From: Micrasema longulum | Lineage: Eukaryota > Arthropoda > Insecta > Trichoptera > Brachycentridae | Direction: 5' to 3' | DNA: 64,000 nt | NCBI GenBank assembly: GCA_022494885.1 | Contig: JAGVSM010001421.1 | Coordinates: forward strand, 178,501 to 242,500 | Shown: piece after piece, positions 32,035 through 43,097 of the stretch | Layout of the letters: each line of letters begins with the position of its first letter | Numbering within the stretch: position 1 is the first letter of the stretch | The notes under the pieces: generated by a model | Told to the model about the DNA's origin: nothing | Database searches by the model: none | The model's input: the letters and a program-made list of their open reading frames with translations, nothing else | Position numbers and translations under genes: made by a program

Positions 32035-32370
32035 GCGGTTGGCAAGCCAAATGTAGAGAAAAGCAGTCGCCATAGTAATTGTGATTAAATTTTGACTTTT
32101 CTTCTTACTATTTTGTAAATGCAATATATTGTATTATTTTTTGTAGTAAACGCCGCTTTTTCGCCAATTAACTGTATTCATTTACGAGGAAAACAAAAAA
32201 CAAACCAACACGAGCGTTGACTTAGAGATTATACACGCGTTGACTTATGACTGCGATAATTTAAGCATGTTCATTATTGTTCATTGTGATCGCTCAAATA
32301 CTTAGCATGTTTTTAAGCACGTCGATAGTTATTTGTGATTGAGCAACAGGATATTTTTTTTCGATAAAAT
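32035..32370. other. No feature seen
   Basis: No ORF or repeat partner recognised. Confidence 0.4.
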
Positions 32371-32374
32371 TTGA

Positions 32375-32990
32375 CACAAAAAGTCAGTTGCGCGTATACT
32401 GTCAAAAGAGTGCAGAACTTATATACAAAACAATAATTGCCCCTCATTGGGACTATTGCTCTACTATATTATATTTAGCTAACGAGGGAGACATAAACAA
32501 GTTTGAAATACTACAAAATAGAGCAATGAGAATTATACTGAAAAAAAGCAAATATAATAGTGTTGAAAAAATGAGAAAACAATTGAACTGGATAGGAATA
32601 AAGAAAAGACTATTGTATAATGTATTTGTATTTATATATAAAGTGTTTAATAATCTCATGCCAAAGTATTTTATAAGTGAAATTATATTAAATAGAAATG
32701 TACATAAATATAGGACAAGAAATAGAAATAGGATAAGACTACCACTTAAGAAAAAAACAAAATCACAAAATAGCTTAATGTATAAAGGGTTAAAACTGTA
32801 TGATGAGATGCCTGAAAGTATGAAGAATGAAAGAAAACTTACGGATTTAAAAAAAAAATGTTATGTTTATTGTAATAATGTAGTTATGTAAGAAATATTT
32901 AATAAGTATTTGTTATAATTGTAAATATATTAGTTAATATACAATGTAATATTAACTAACTTAAGTAAATAAATAAAAATAAAAGTGTAA
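32375..32990 (+). mobile_element. LINE-L C-terminus
   Basis: Open to 32891: SAELIYKTIIAPHWDYCSTI, RAMRIILKKSKYNSVEKMRK, YRTRNRNRIRLPLKKKTKSQ, NSLMYKGLKLYDEMPESMKN. It ends AAATAAATAAAAATAAAAG. Better preserved than the 17925-18640 copy. Confidence 0.85.
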
Positions 32991-33114
32991 TTTAGCTAAA
33001 GTTCAAAGGGTGATTTCTTTGTTTTTAGTTTTAAAGATTTGAAGTTATAATTAATTCCGAAACTTTCATTATAATATAAAAATATGTTTAAAAGAATCGC
33101 TATTTCTTGTTTTC

Positions 33115-33935
33115 CTTATGGCCCTGCCACACGCTCGACGAGTGGTATGGGAAGTAGCGAGGAAAGGAGGCAGAGACGTAGTGTGGCAACATTACTCGTC
33201 ATGCCGCTCGTCATGCTCCTCGTCGTGCCCATCGCTCCCTATTTTGTCGGTTTTTTGAGCGCGAGTCAAAGGGCCGGCAGTATGAGCGCGAGTGGGGCCC
33301 ACATAATCGCGCGGTCGCAGTACGCAATGTACGCATCGAGCGCTCACACAAGACGCCCACGTCATCTTTAAATGATGTATATTTCTTTGTATGACATTTT
33401 TTTTACCATTTTTTGTATTTTTTTTTAACAATATACAGAAGAGGTGAAACAAAGTACCTATTAAAAAAGGATAATTACATATGTATTAACTGTAAAAATA
33501 GCAAAAAAAAATCCCACAAAGGCATGGCCTGTTCGTGGGTATACAAGAAATGTTTATGAATTTTTGCTCCTATAATAAATAGACAGATATAATATTTTTG
33601 TGTTAAATAAGAAAAAGAAAAGAAAATATTCTGTTAAAGACTATAAGGTACTTTTTTATTTTATAGTAATTAAAAAAATATATAAAAAACATAAAAATAT
33701 TACATCATTCCATATTAATATACATTGATATAATTAGCTGTACTAAAAATGCATCTCGCTCACGCTGTCGCAGTTCCATCGTCCATTGTATAGAAAGACA
33801 AATGACAAGTGCGGAACGTCGCGATTAATTGCGCGAGTAGAGCAGTGTGTGGGCGGAGAGGGCAACATCGCGCGAGAGGGCGGCAGCGCGAGGAGCATGA
33901 GCATTAGCAGCGCAAGGAGCATAGTGTGGCGGGGC
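33115..33935. repeat. GC-rich repeat P, copy 2, split by a LINE 3' end
   Basis: Matches 3815-4275 on both sides of 33398-33721. The terminal inverted repeats GCCACACGCTCGACG and GTGTGGCGGGGC are clearer here. The inserted 324 bp is flanked by ACAT (33394-33397, 33722-33725). Confidence 0.7.
33398..33721 (-). mobile_element. LINE 3' UTR insertion with ACAT target duplication
   Basis: The minus strand carries TATACCCACGAACAGGCC, ATGCCTTTGTGGGATTTTTT and an A-rich end GGTAAAAAAA next to the left ACAT. The same sequence in plus orientation lies at 40060-40330. Confidence 0.65.
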
Positions 33936-34386
33936 TATTACATTGTGTTATTTTTTAACATTTTTATGCCCGATAAACATATTGCCACATAAACAAAAAT
34001 ATGAAATTAAAACCGAAAAAAAAATCTTTTTTTTTCATTATTTTTCCTTGTATTTGCATAAAAAAATATTATTTTAGTTAGAACTAGAAAAATTGAGCAT
34101 TGAAGCGTTAAAAAACACTGTGCTTCTTTATTACGGGTTACCAATGAAGTTACCCGGATTTTTATACAAAGAAATACATTATTTACAGGCACTTTGAAGT
34201 TGATGTATACTATAGTGAGAAGCCAGTTAGAGTATAACTCTACAATATGAACTCCTTACTACAACTGTCAACAAAATTCTTTTGAAAGAGTCCAAAAAAA
34301 ATTCTTACGGTATATAAATTTTAAACTTAAAAAAGAATCAGTCATGAATTTTTAAATTACATTTTTTTACTAAAAACATTAAATCT

Positions 34387-34640
34387 TTTGAATCAAGAAA
34401 GGGGTGGTGCGCTGGTTTGGATATGTAGAGCGAATGGACAGCGGAAGAACGGCTGAAAGGATCTATGATGCGAATGTCGATGTATGCATAAAACGAGGAA
34501 GATCGAGAAAGACATGGTATTATCAAGTCCATCAAATACTTAAAGATGGACATGTCAAGAGTAGGAATAATCGGCGTGCGCGCATGAGGAGATGAATGAA
34601 TGAAGAGGAAGCGAGGTCTGTATGCAAAGAAAATTTAAAT
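34387..34640 (+). mobile_element. LINE-D 3' fragment inside LINE-C
   Basis: ESRKGWCAGLDM-type frames with the signature VVRWFGYVERMDSGRTAERI and KRGRSRKTWYYQVHQ, then GCGAGGTCTGTATGCAAAG. On both sides about 65-70 bp of LINE-C is present (GAATCAGTCATGAATTTT ... ACTAAAANCATTAAAT), as if the target had been duplicated. Confidence 0.8.
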
Positions 34641-34906
34641 TTAAATTTTGAACTTAGAATCAGTCATGAATTTTCAAATTACGATTTTTTACTAAAATCA
34701 TTAAATTTGTTAAAACTTGACGATAGAAGAAAAATTATAGACCTTTTAAATTTATTCAAAATTGTAAATTCAATATGGGATTGCCCTGATCTCTCATCAA
34801 CTTCAGGGTGCCTGAAAGAATGACTGGACAGGTGCCACCGTTTTGTAGCAACAATTCACAGACAGTGTATACTTGTAATGCCGTATTAAACAGACTTCAT
34901 GAACTC

Positions 34907-35256
34907 ATCTCCCATCCACCATCAAAGATGTTACTACATTATCTCTGTTTAAATCACGTCTAAAGAAACATCTCCTTTCTCTTCCTTAATCTCTCCTCCT
35001 TTCCTTTTTCCTCTTTCCTCTTTTTTCCCTTTTCCCATTGAGTAATAGTTTCGATTTAAGTTAATTTATAAACAAATACGTTTATTTCTATTTTTATGTA
35101 TCGTTAGCTTTTTTTTTATTTTTTTTATTGAATATGTTCTGTAACTTAAATTATAAAAATAAAACTTTTATTTTATTGGTTGGTTGGAAGAAATTGTCAT
35201 TTGGCAATAAGCCCGCCAATGTACAAATAACATTATGTACAAAAAGTTAAATAAAA
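34907..35256 (+). mobile_element. LINE-A 3' end inserted in LINE-C, target duplication AACTC
   Basis: Starts ATCTCCCATCCACCATC (C-terminal LPSTIKD region of LINE-A), ends TTGGCAATAAGCCCGCC ... AAAAAGTTAAATAAAA. AACTC lies on both sides (34902-34906, 35257-35261). The empty site TCATGAACTCGGCAATAG is at 55771-55788. Confidence 0.9.
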
Positions 35257-35789
35257 AACTCGGCAATAGTTATTCCCACGTATCTGATATATTTAGTGTA
35301 GGGTATTGTTCATATAGAACAAACCTTTTGAACTTTTTGAAAGGTGGTGAATGGTAATTATATTTATTTATTCATGAGTTTTATATTACATACAGTTTTT
35401 TGTTCACTTTGCCCAGCTGTATGAAACAGTACTTATGATTTTCTTGTTGTATTACTGTAGAATGTTTTATTATTTAATTGTGTTTTTTACATTTATTCTT
35501 GAATTATTTCAACTTTCTACTGAATATGCTGTATAATTTTTAGGTTAATTTTTAAAATATAAATCTTGTATAATTTTTAGGTTAATTTTTTTTATAAATC
35601 TTGGGTATAAGGAAATTTATGTTCAAAAAAAAATATTGAGCCAAATATGTTAGTATTATAAATTTTTGTAAAAGGCAGATTTGCCGTTTATGTTAATAAA
35701 ATAAAATAAAAATCGATTTTATTTTATAGACAATTGTGATACAGGCCCTGAGTCCTGATTGCGAATTTTTATATGTTTTTTTTTCGACA

Positions 35790-36065
35790 CATGTATATTT
35801 GCTGGATAAAGGCCTCTTCCAAACGTCTTCATTCCTTCCTATCGCCCTCTTTCATCATCCACGTTTTACCGGCAATAGAGGCAATGTCGTCGACCCATCT
35901 TTTCTGTGGCCTTCCAACACTTCTTTTGTTTGCCCATGATCTCCACTTTATTATTCTGGGAGTCCACCTGCCATCATTTTGTCTCGCCAAGTGTCCTGCC
36001 CACTGCCATTTCAATTTCGCTGCACGATCCATGATATTCACGGCTCCGGTTCGGCGCCTTATTTC
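35790..36065 (-). mobile_element. LINE C-terminal fragment (WAGHLARQ type)
   Basis: MNIMDRAAKLKWQWAGHLAR, QNDGRWTPRIIKWRS, KRSVGRPQKRWVDDIASIAG. A well known C-terminus of insect endonuclease-RT elements. Open for 70 codons. Confidence 0.85.
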
Positions 36066-36109
36066 TTAATTTCCTACTCTGTCACTTAGACATTCACCGA
36101 GCATCTGTC

Positions 36110-36378
36110 CTTCCATGGATCGTTGCGTGCATTTTTATTTCTGGCTACTTTTTTGTGTTACAGACCTATTAGTCCGAATGTTGTCACCTGCAATATGCAC
36201 GATTCATATACTTGTCTTTTTAAGCATATAGTAATTTTTTTTATTTTCAAATATCTTACTCATGAAGATACTATTTTTTTTTTCGAATATAGATATTTTG
36301 GTACATAAAATATGATTTTACAATATGAACCGTTGAAGGTAACTCTATTAACTTCCCATTGTAATCGCGACCCTGAAA
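36110..36378. repeat. MITE family H fragment
   Basis: TAACTCTATTAACTTCCC and ATTGTAATCGCGACCCTG at 36340-36376 is the inverted terminus found at 54044-54085. 36260-36300 also matches its interior. The partner end near 35742 (CAGGCCCTGAGTCC) is doubtful. Confidence 0.5.
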
Positions 36379-36479
36379 AGTATTGAAGATAGTTTTAAGC
36401 CAATGTAAAGCTCATTCCGTCTCTTAAGAATATTACTGTATTCATTAATTATTGTAATAATCGTGATCATCATATTTGG

Positions 36480-36655
36480 ATGAAAGTTTTCTACTCGATA
36501 GCTGCTCTCAGGTAAAAATCCTGAATAAGAAAATCGAGTGGAGTCAAGTCCGCCTTGTTGTTCGATGTTTGGCGCGATCGCTTACCATTATTGAGGTCTA
36601 AGGGACGTAAAATATTGATGCTAAATCTAAATATTTCATTGTTCGTGGACAAGAA
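36480..36655 (+). repeat. SINE S1 copy, diverged
   Basis: AGCTGCTCTCAGGTAAAAAT, GAAAATCGAGTGGAGTCAAG, TCCGCCTTGTTGT and GAGGTCTAAGGGACGTAAAA follow the order of the 37735-37985 copy; the B box is eroded. Confidence 0.55.
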
Positions 36656-36959
36656 CCTGAAGTGTCGATCTGATCAATTGAATGTAGTTATGCATCGTGG
36701 TTTCAGATGTGACAGGGTTTACATAACAGCTGTATATTATGTATTTGCTACTTCTATTGATAATTATTGTTTTATAGGGTGAAAATATTCAGCACTATTT
36801 AGCCTTTTAACTGAACTAAAATTATTTCTATTTTTATTAGAAAGCAGCGATTCGTTATTTTTAAACTACTTTTTTTTATTCCAGCTTAATATAAAATGTT
36901 ATTTTTTACTTACGACAATGTTTGAATGGCTGTGCGGTGTTATTTTATTTTCATTTTAT

Positions 36960-37410
36960 CATTTTATCATTTATTTATTCATATATATGTACATTACAAA
37001 ATAAAATATCTTAATTCATACATATAGAAATAATTAGGTAAAATTAGGTATATATAAAAAAAAAACACATTAGTATACATAATATTCAAAGAATAATATG
37101 TTAAAAAAGTAAGAGAATCTTGTAACGAAAAACTCCCTCAGAGACGTGAAAAATGTCAATGTCCAAAGTGATATTGTTCAACATAGAGATAGCCCTTCCA
37201 ACAGGCATAACCATTGGCAGGTTGGTCCTGTATATTGGAATGTGAAACAGTCTATGTTGACGCTGTCTAAGGTAATTATCAGGAACATAAAAGCTAATGC
37301 TCCGCATAATTTCAGGGTTGTCAATAATACCGCGCAACAATCGAAAGAAGTGCGTTGTTAAATACACATTCCTTCTAGTCTTCAAACTGCTGTAACCAAG
37401 CATACCCTGG
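36960..37410 (-). mobile_element. LINE C-terminal fragment
   Basis: Open for 100 codons: LGYSSLKTRRNVYLTTHFFR, LLRGIIDNPEIMRSISFYVP, RLFHIPIYRTNLPMVMPVGR and ITLDIDIFHVS. LxSLxxRR...DxPE...NxLxxDIDIF is the LINE C-terminal pattern. Confidence 0.8.
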
Positions 37411-37734
37411 AGGAACTCAGTGGGTTATGCTCCATGCGGTACTTGAATAAGTAAGTATCGAAATGGTTTTTCGTATATGGCAACACAATGGATACACGAT
37501 ACACATATTAGATATTATGTAGGTACGGAAAAGATTTGACGTTTAACGGTTGGCGGGAAATTGGAAAAGTTTTTCCAGTGCCTCCTTTATCACGCGAAGC
37601 AAATTAATAATAAATTAGATGGTTTTGTATTGCGAGGGGCTGTTCTATTATTTATCAGGGTTCGAAATCATGATATTTATATAAATATAAAAATATTTAA
37701 TGGCAGATAAAGTATACATTTCTATGTGTGAAAA

Positions 37735-37985
37735 ATAACTAGAACCCTGGACGAGTATTTTCGATTCGATTGCTGCTCTCAGGTTAAAGTTCAGAATAAG
37801 GAAATCGAGTGGATATTAGTCTGCCTCGTTGTATAGTAATAGACGCGTTCGCCACCATTCTTGAGGTCCTGAGTTTGATCCCTGACAGGGTTGAAGTGAA
37901 ATATTGATAAATATATTCAGCGCCCTTGAAGTGATTTTCCACAAAAATGACAATATAAAAATTATCCGGAATGAACAAATATATA
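37735..37985 (+). repeat. SINE S1, most complete copy
   Basis: tRNA-like head GCCTCGTTGTATAGTAATAG...ACCATTCTTGAGGTCC with B box GAGTTTGATCC, then a body AGTGAAATATTGATAAATAT, and tail AGCGCCCTTGAAGTGATTTT CCACAAAAATG from 37919 that matches the LINE-R 3' end. pol III-type SINE of LINE-dependent type. Confidence 0.7.
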
Positions 37986-38285
37986 TGAAGAAGTATAAAA
38001 ATTGGAAAATTGTTTTCAAGCGTTGCCTAGTAGGTGATTTGGTACAGCCGGATGAATCTCACCCACGTGAAAAAGGTTTCGGCTCTTTTACTTCACAAAA
38101 GTCGACAGATGGAAGAGTTGAGGAAATGTGGATGTTCAAACATGGGCAGAGTGGTGAATGTTACACAGTGTGTAAAGTGGTCACTTAAACCAGCCAATGA
38201 CAGGTAGTAAGCCCTGTAAATGCTCAGAATTCCATATTCCCTTCTCAAAAATGTTTTCCCTCTCTGCTGAAATAAATTAAAATAT
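37985..38285 (-). repeat. Repeat family F copy
   Basis: GAAGAAGTATAAAAATTGG, GCGTTGCCTAGTAGGTGA, AGCCGGATGAATCTCACCC, ACACAGTGTGTAAAGTGG and TTCTCAAAAATGTTTTCCCT in the same order as at 11995-12330. Confidence 0.75.
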
Positions 38286-38524
38286 ATCTGTACCTAAAAG
38301 GATAAACCACGGTAGCCACATTTATCGAAATGTTCAGGAAACAAGGTTTTGTGATTATGCGATCTCCAAAACATGATAACTTTTGAACCAAATAAGATAA
38401 TTTTAATCCATAAAGAACTTTCAATGTAAAATAATGATAAATTTTGTAATAAAAGTACATATGAAAATAGCGTATCTGTGACTACTGATGTTTTTTGCAT
38501 TTAAACAAAGTGGACTTTAGATTT

Positions 38525-38600
38525 TCATTTCATCATCATCATCATTTCCTTTCCGCATCTAGTGATGCATAGAGCACTGCATTGGAAAATCAATTGCAGC
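38525..38600 (-). mobile_element. LINE-K 3' terminus with ATC repeat
   Basis: CATCATCATCATCATTTCC then GTGATGCATAGAGCACTGCA; similar to 20060 and 52210-52290. Inverted with respect to the LINE-K copy that follows. Confidence 0.45.
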
Positions 38601-38618
38601 GTATCTTGATAAAAAAAA

Positions 38619-39150
38619 TTGTTACATGAAGGTAAGATGATCTCAATTTTAAACATAATGCGTGTTGTCTGGAACTCTAGTCTACACTCGGTCAAAACGA
38701 AATGCCGATTATTCAACTCTTGTATAATGCCAGTACTCATTTATGGGTGTGAATCTTGGCACCTTACCAAAGCTCAGAACACCAAACTTCTAAGTCTTGA
38801 AAGTAAGTTCTTGAGGACAATATTAGGTATGGTGGTCCGATTTTATAACTAACATTGCAGCCTCCTATAACGAGCGTCTTGAGGGTGCGGCGGTGGACCT
38901 GCTTTGGACACGTGATGCGCATGTCTCAAGAGAACCTAAACCCAAGTTGCCTCTTCTTTAAACCTGCGGGCTCTCGTCGTCCTGGAAGACCGTCGATGAC
39001 GATCTTTCGACATTATTCGGCGGAGTTAAGGGGCGCTGGATTGACGTGAGAGGAGACGAAATTAATGGCTGGCGATAGGGTCTCCTGGAGGCAACTGGTG
39101 ATGTCCACATGCTCCACTTAGGAGCGGATGTGGAAAAGAAAAAGAATAAG
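38619..39150 (+). mobile_element. LINE-K C-terminus
   Basis: KTKCRLFNSCIMPVLIYGCE, SWHLTKAQNTKLLSLESKFL, then (frame change at 38850) VRRWTCFGHVMRMSQENLNP and [20 protein letters not shown]. The 3' end has WRQLV and GAGCGGATGTGGAAAAG. Confidence 0.85.
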
Positions 39151-39204
39151 AAGATGATCAGTCTTACAATTCAGGTCAGGGACTATGAAATATTCTATTG
39201 TAAA

Positions 39205-39312
39205 AACACCCCTTTTAAATCAATATTTCATATCAACCATATCGGGAATCGAACCCAAGACCTTTTGCATGGTAGGCAAACGCACTGACCATTACGCCAC
39301 GAGGCAGATTTT
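39205..39312 (-). repeat. SINE S1 head, tRNA-Gly-like
   Basis: The minus strand reads GCCTCGTGGCGTAATGGTCA (A box TGGCGTAATGG), an anticodon-arm region TTTGCCTACCATGCAAAAGG resembling tRNA-Gly, and B box GGTTCGATTCC. The tail is cut. Confidence 0.65.
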
Positions 39313-39431
39313 TATTTTAAGTTAAAAAAACATTTTTATGGCGAAATTGGACGATGGTGTTTTATTCAAGTCAAAAATAGCTTATGGCGATAATTTCTGA
39401 ATTTTAAACTAATTTCTGCATTTAATCTAAT

Positions 39432-39612
39432 TAATTGAATCGGGTTGTGGTCCTGTGGCTAGTGTTGCGGACTCACGGACCAGATGTTCGAGGTTCGAAC
39501 CCCAACTTGATTTCCATTTTCTAATAGTGATTTATTTACAAATCGTTGAAAATGGCCACAAAAAAAAACATATTTGGGTAAATTATAAGAACGCTAATAT
39601 TTCTTCCTTTGA
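39432..39612 (+). repeat. SINE S2, full-length-looking copy
   Basis: Head GTCCTGTGGCTAGTGTTGCG (A box-like) and B box GGTTCGAACCC. Body AACTTGATTTCCATTTTCTA, tail ATATTTGGGTAAATTATAAG AACGC ending in ATTTCTT. The other copy is at 41640-41788 on the minus strand. Confidence 0.7.
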
Positions 39613-39864
39613 AAAATTAAATTATTAATTACAAAAAATAAAAAAAGGAAAAAAAACAGAAAAATGCCTGCAGTAAATGTAACGGGATTAGGACGGAGAT
39701 GCATGTTATGAGGATAAGGAGGGGAAGGTAGAGTTCAAATTATATTAACACACCGAACTATATTCTTCGTTCGCCCGGACACGATTTTAATACTTTCCTA
39801 TCCCTAGTAAAATCGCAGGTACAAAGTTTGTTGTGTAAATATTATATATATTACTGGCCCAAAA

Positions 39865-40330
39865 ATTTTTAATTATTTTTTTACTGATAATATTTCATTG
39901 ATTTCAAACTTTCAAAATTTTCCTTCTTTTAAAAAACATGCACTATCCTGGATTCAAACTAAAGATATGAACTCTTTTTTTCTACGATATATTTTGTTGC
40001 CCTTTAATAATAAGGAATATTTTTGAGTTTTTTAATTACTATTAAAAAAAAAACATAATCTATTACGGATAATATTTTATTTTTTCTTTCTTATGTTACA
40101 CAAAAATATTATTACTGTCCATTATTTATTATAGAAGCAAAATTTTATTAACATTTTCTTGTATACCCACGAACAGGCCATGCCTTTGTGGGATTTTTTT
40201 GTTGACAATTTTTACTATTAATATGTCTTTCATTGCTATGTAATTATGCTTTATTTTTTTAATACTCTGTTTTACTTTTTATGCTTATTGTAAAAAAACT
40301 TAAAAAAAAATAATAATAATAAATATTATG
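39865..40330. repeat. Two inverted repeat copies (partners at 17340 and 33398)
   Basis: 39865-40060 is the complement of 17340-17515. 40060-40330 is the complement of 33398-33721, including TGTATACCCACGAACAGGCC and ATGCCTTTGTGGGATTTTTT. Likely two LINE 3' UTR pieces. Confidence 0.6.
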
Positions 40331-40641
40331 TAAATGCTTAAAACAAATCGGTATTTTTGTTTTGCGTAATTTTCAAGGAGTTATTTGGTTTACTAATGCT
40401 CATTTGACTAATAAATGGGTTGACATTGTAAATCATTCAAAGAGAAGATAACATGACGCGTGTCAAAAGCGATACATACTCTGATAAATAATAGTCGCCA
40501 TTACTCGGGTCAATGCGAGAAATGTGTGTACTATGTACTATTATTGCGAAACGATATACGTAATATGAGTAGGTATATAACATGTACATTTCATATGTTT
40601 TATAAGACGCTATAGCTGCTGTCACTCTAAAAATTACTTAA

Positions 40642-41535
40642 AGTCTTGATAGTGGTAAAAGACTTATCGCTATATTTCTAGATCTCGCCAAGGCTTTTGA
40701 TACTGTGTCTCAATTATTACTTGTAAAAAAACTCAGACACACTGGTATCAGAGAAAAGGCGCTTATGTGGCTAGAGGATTTTCTTTCTCATAGGTCACAA
40801 TCAACAATACTCCAAACACCACAGGGAGTTGTACGAAGTGAGGATTCCAATATCCTTTATGGAGTTCCACAAGGAGGTGTCTTGGGACCTGTTCTCTTCC
40901 TCCTATATATAAACTCTTTGTGTGATTTGAGTAATTGCAGAAAAACTATAGCGTTTGCTGATAACACAGTTGTTTTGTTTGAGGCTAGTGACTGGAACTC
41001 TGTGTTGCAAAAATCAAATTGTAGTGTGAGAAGTGTCAAAAACTGGCTGGATGACAATCTGCTAACGCTGAATGTGGATAAAACAAAATATCTTACATTT
41101 AGTATAAGAGATGGGTCACCACCTGAAGCCAGTTTAAAGCTACATATTAACTCTAGGGATTCGTGTCATTTATTGAAACCAGTTGATAATATAAAATATC
41201 TAGGCATTGTAATTGACAGAAATTTGCGATGGGAGACACAGGTTCAGTCCCTGGTATCTAGATTAAGAAAACTGTGTCATGTCTTTAGCACACGTTTCTA
41301 AACGTTAGTACTCTTAAAAATGTCTACTTTGCGCTTTTCCAATCGGTGGCTGCTTATGGCATAATTGGCTGGGGAGGTTGCTCGACAATTGTCATGAACC
41401 CCTCTAATCAAGACGCAAAAACTTATTCTTAGAGTTATGCTTCGGTGCCCTCCGACCTACCCATCTGAACCATTATTTCAATTGTTAAAAGTTCTTGATA
41501 TTCGTCAAATCTAAATCAAGAATGTATTGACAAGT
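40642..41535 (+). mobile_element. LINE-M reverse transcriptase, motifs A to thumb
   Basis: LDSGKRLIAIFLDLAKAFDT (motif A), KKLRHTGIREKALMWLEDFL, LYGVPQGGVLGPVLFLLYIN (motif B), IAFADNTVVLFEASDWN (motif C, with Asn where the second Asp of ADD is expected), NWLDDNLLTLNVDKTKYLTF and NIKYLGIVIDRNLRWE. Open 198 codons from 40705, then frameshifts (YGIIGWGG at 41350). It is the longest open RT stretch in the window. Confidence 0.95.
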
Positions 41536-41544
41536 TAAATAAAC

Positions 41545-41905
41545 GATTAAAATGTTTAAATTTGTTGCAATAGAGAGGGAAAACATTTTTGAGAAGGGAA
41601 TATGGGAGTCTAGGCATTTACAAGGCTTATGACCTGTCATTTTTTTTTTTTTAAAGAAATATTTGCGTTCTTATGATTTACCCAAATATTTAATTTTGAG
41701 GGCTATTTTCAACGAGTTGTAAATAGCTCACTATTAGAAAATGGGAATCAAGTTAGGGTAGAGTAGGGTTCGAGCCACGGATTACTTTACTCACTGTGTA
41801 ACATTCACTATTTTGCCTATGTTTGGACATCCAATGTAATGTCTAGACTCCCATATTCCCTTCTCAAAAATGTTTTCCCTCTCTGTTGCAACAAATTTAA
41901 ATATT
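41545..41905 (-). repeat. Repeat family F copy split by SINE S2
   Basis: 41565-41640 (AGAGAGGGAAAACATTTTTG, GGCTTATGACCTGTCAT) and 41800-41905 (CACTGTGTAACATTCACTAT ... CTCTCTGTTGCAACAAAT) are family F. About 16 bases of the expected core are lost at the junction. Confidence 0.75.
41640..41788 (-). repeat. SINE S2, 5' truncated, inside family F
   Basis: The minus strand gives GGCTCGAACCCTACTC, AACTTGATTCCCATTTTCTA, GGGTAAATCATAAGAACGC and an A12 tail at 41640. Matches 39500-39612. Confidence 0.8.
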
Positions 41906-42469
41906 TAAACCGTTTATTTAACTTTCAATCCACAAATACTTAGTTATTTAAAAGTTTGTACAATTATTTCTCCCCGAAAAACTAATTATCATATTATTCG
42001 GATGCTAGTTTTAGACGAATTTTTTTTTAGGTGGTTTGAAATAGGCAAATGAATTCTCATTGTAGAGGCCTCAGATCATTTTTGCGTATACAGTATACAT
42101 ATTGAGATAAATAAACAAGTCAAGTTTGCCCTCGCTTTTAACCTATTGTGTAAACTGACTAATTTGCTGGCAGTTTGAATTATTTCGAAATGGAAATTTT
42201 TGACATGTGTTTATGCGTTCATAAAAACTCACCTTGTAAATAACAAATCCTTTTTACCATTCTGACAAAAGAAGACGGTCTAAATAAAGCACAGACACAC
42301 TAATTTGTCATCCATGAGTTTCAAAAAATATATTAGATCCAGAATAGAGAAATACGACTTTTTTAAAAAACATTTTTAAAGAATAAAGGTCTAACCATCT
42401 TTTTATCTGTCAAGTAAAAAACAATTTTTTGCTAATCATTAGTAGCATAAAAAAATCATTTTAAATTTC

Positions 42470-42715
42470 TAATTTTGAATTCCCGCAAAAACGGTGATTC
42501 CATTGGCCACGCCCCTAATACGTCACGATTCATGTTTATTTGTTCCTGGCCATTGAAATTGGTGTAGAACAGTATCGCGAAGCTTGACGTCACAACAACC
42601 AAGGCCAAACACGTCGCGTTTTTCTACGAACGTATTAAAAAAAAAAAATATTTATGAAAATATTTCTCCACAATATCCATGTTGATTTTGAAAATACAAT
42701 TAACTGTTCTAAATC
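42470..42715 (+). repeat. Repeat shared with 1-250 (inverted)
   Basis: TTCCCGCAAAAACGGTGATT, CCATTGGCC and CACAATATCCATGTTGATTT match the complement of the window start. 42730-42765 (CAGTATTCGTAGTATGTGAT ATTTCCC) recurs at 23040-23075. Confidence 0.6.
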
Positions 42716-42769
42716 CATTTAATTTATTTTTATCAGTATTCGTAGTATGTGATATTTCCCTTTTATAAA

Positions 42770-43090
42770 TAGTAATACATATATTAAGTTATTAGCTTTG
42801 ACAATGACTTCACTCGCGTGGTATTAGTGAGAAATTAGTTGATTTATTCGTTTTTTTGTTCAACAATAATAGTTTTCACTAGATAAAAAGTAGCCGTTAT
42901 CGATTGCCGATCCTCCAACTATCGCCAAGGAATACAGCGATCCGTTAGTCTATGGCGGTGTAGCATCGTTATTCTGTTTTAATAATAATTCATATTTCTA
43001 ATAAAAAAATTCCGAGGGAGTCTCGATGCAAAAAATCACGTCGATCGGTCGTTTTGTTGCTACGTTACAGACAAACATGCTTACGCATTT
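42770..43090. other. No feature seen
   Basis: No gene or RNA signal. Confidence 0.4.
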
Positions 43091-43097
43091 TTAATAT

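Larger units (their letters stand above)
34195..35710 (+). mobile_element. LINE-C, carrying two nested insertions
   Basis: 34195-34386 encodes YTIVRSQLEYNSTI, then YYNCQQNSFERVQKKFLRYI. 34641-34906 encodes LKSLNLLKLDDRRKIIDLLN and LFKIVNSIWDCPDLSS. 35257-35710 is the 3' UTR (CTCGGCAATAGTTATTCCC ... GCAGATTTGCCGTTTATG) with an AATAAAATAAAATAAA tail. An uninterrupted copy is at 55385-56215. Confidence 0.85.
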
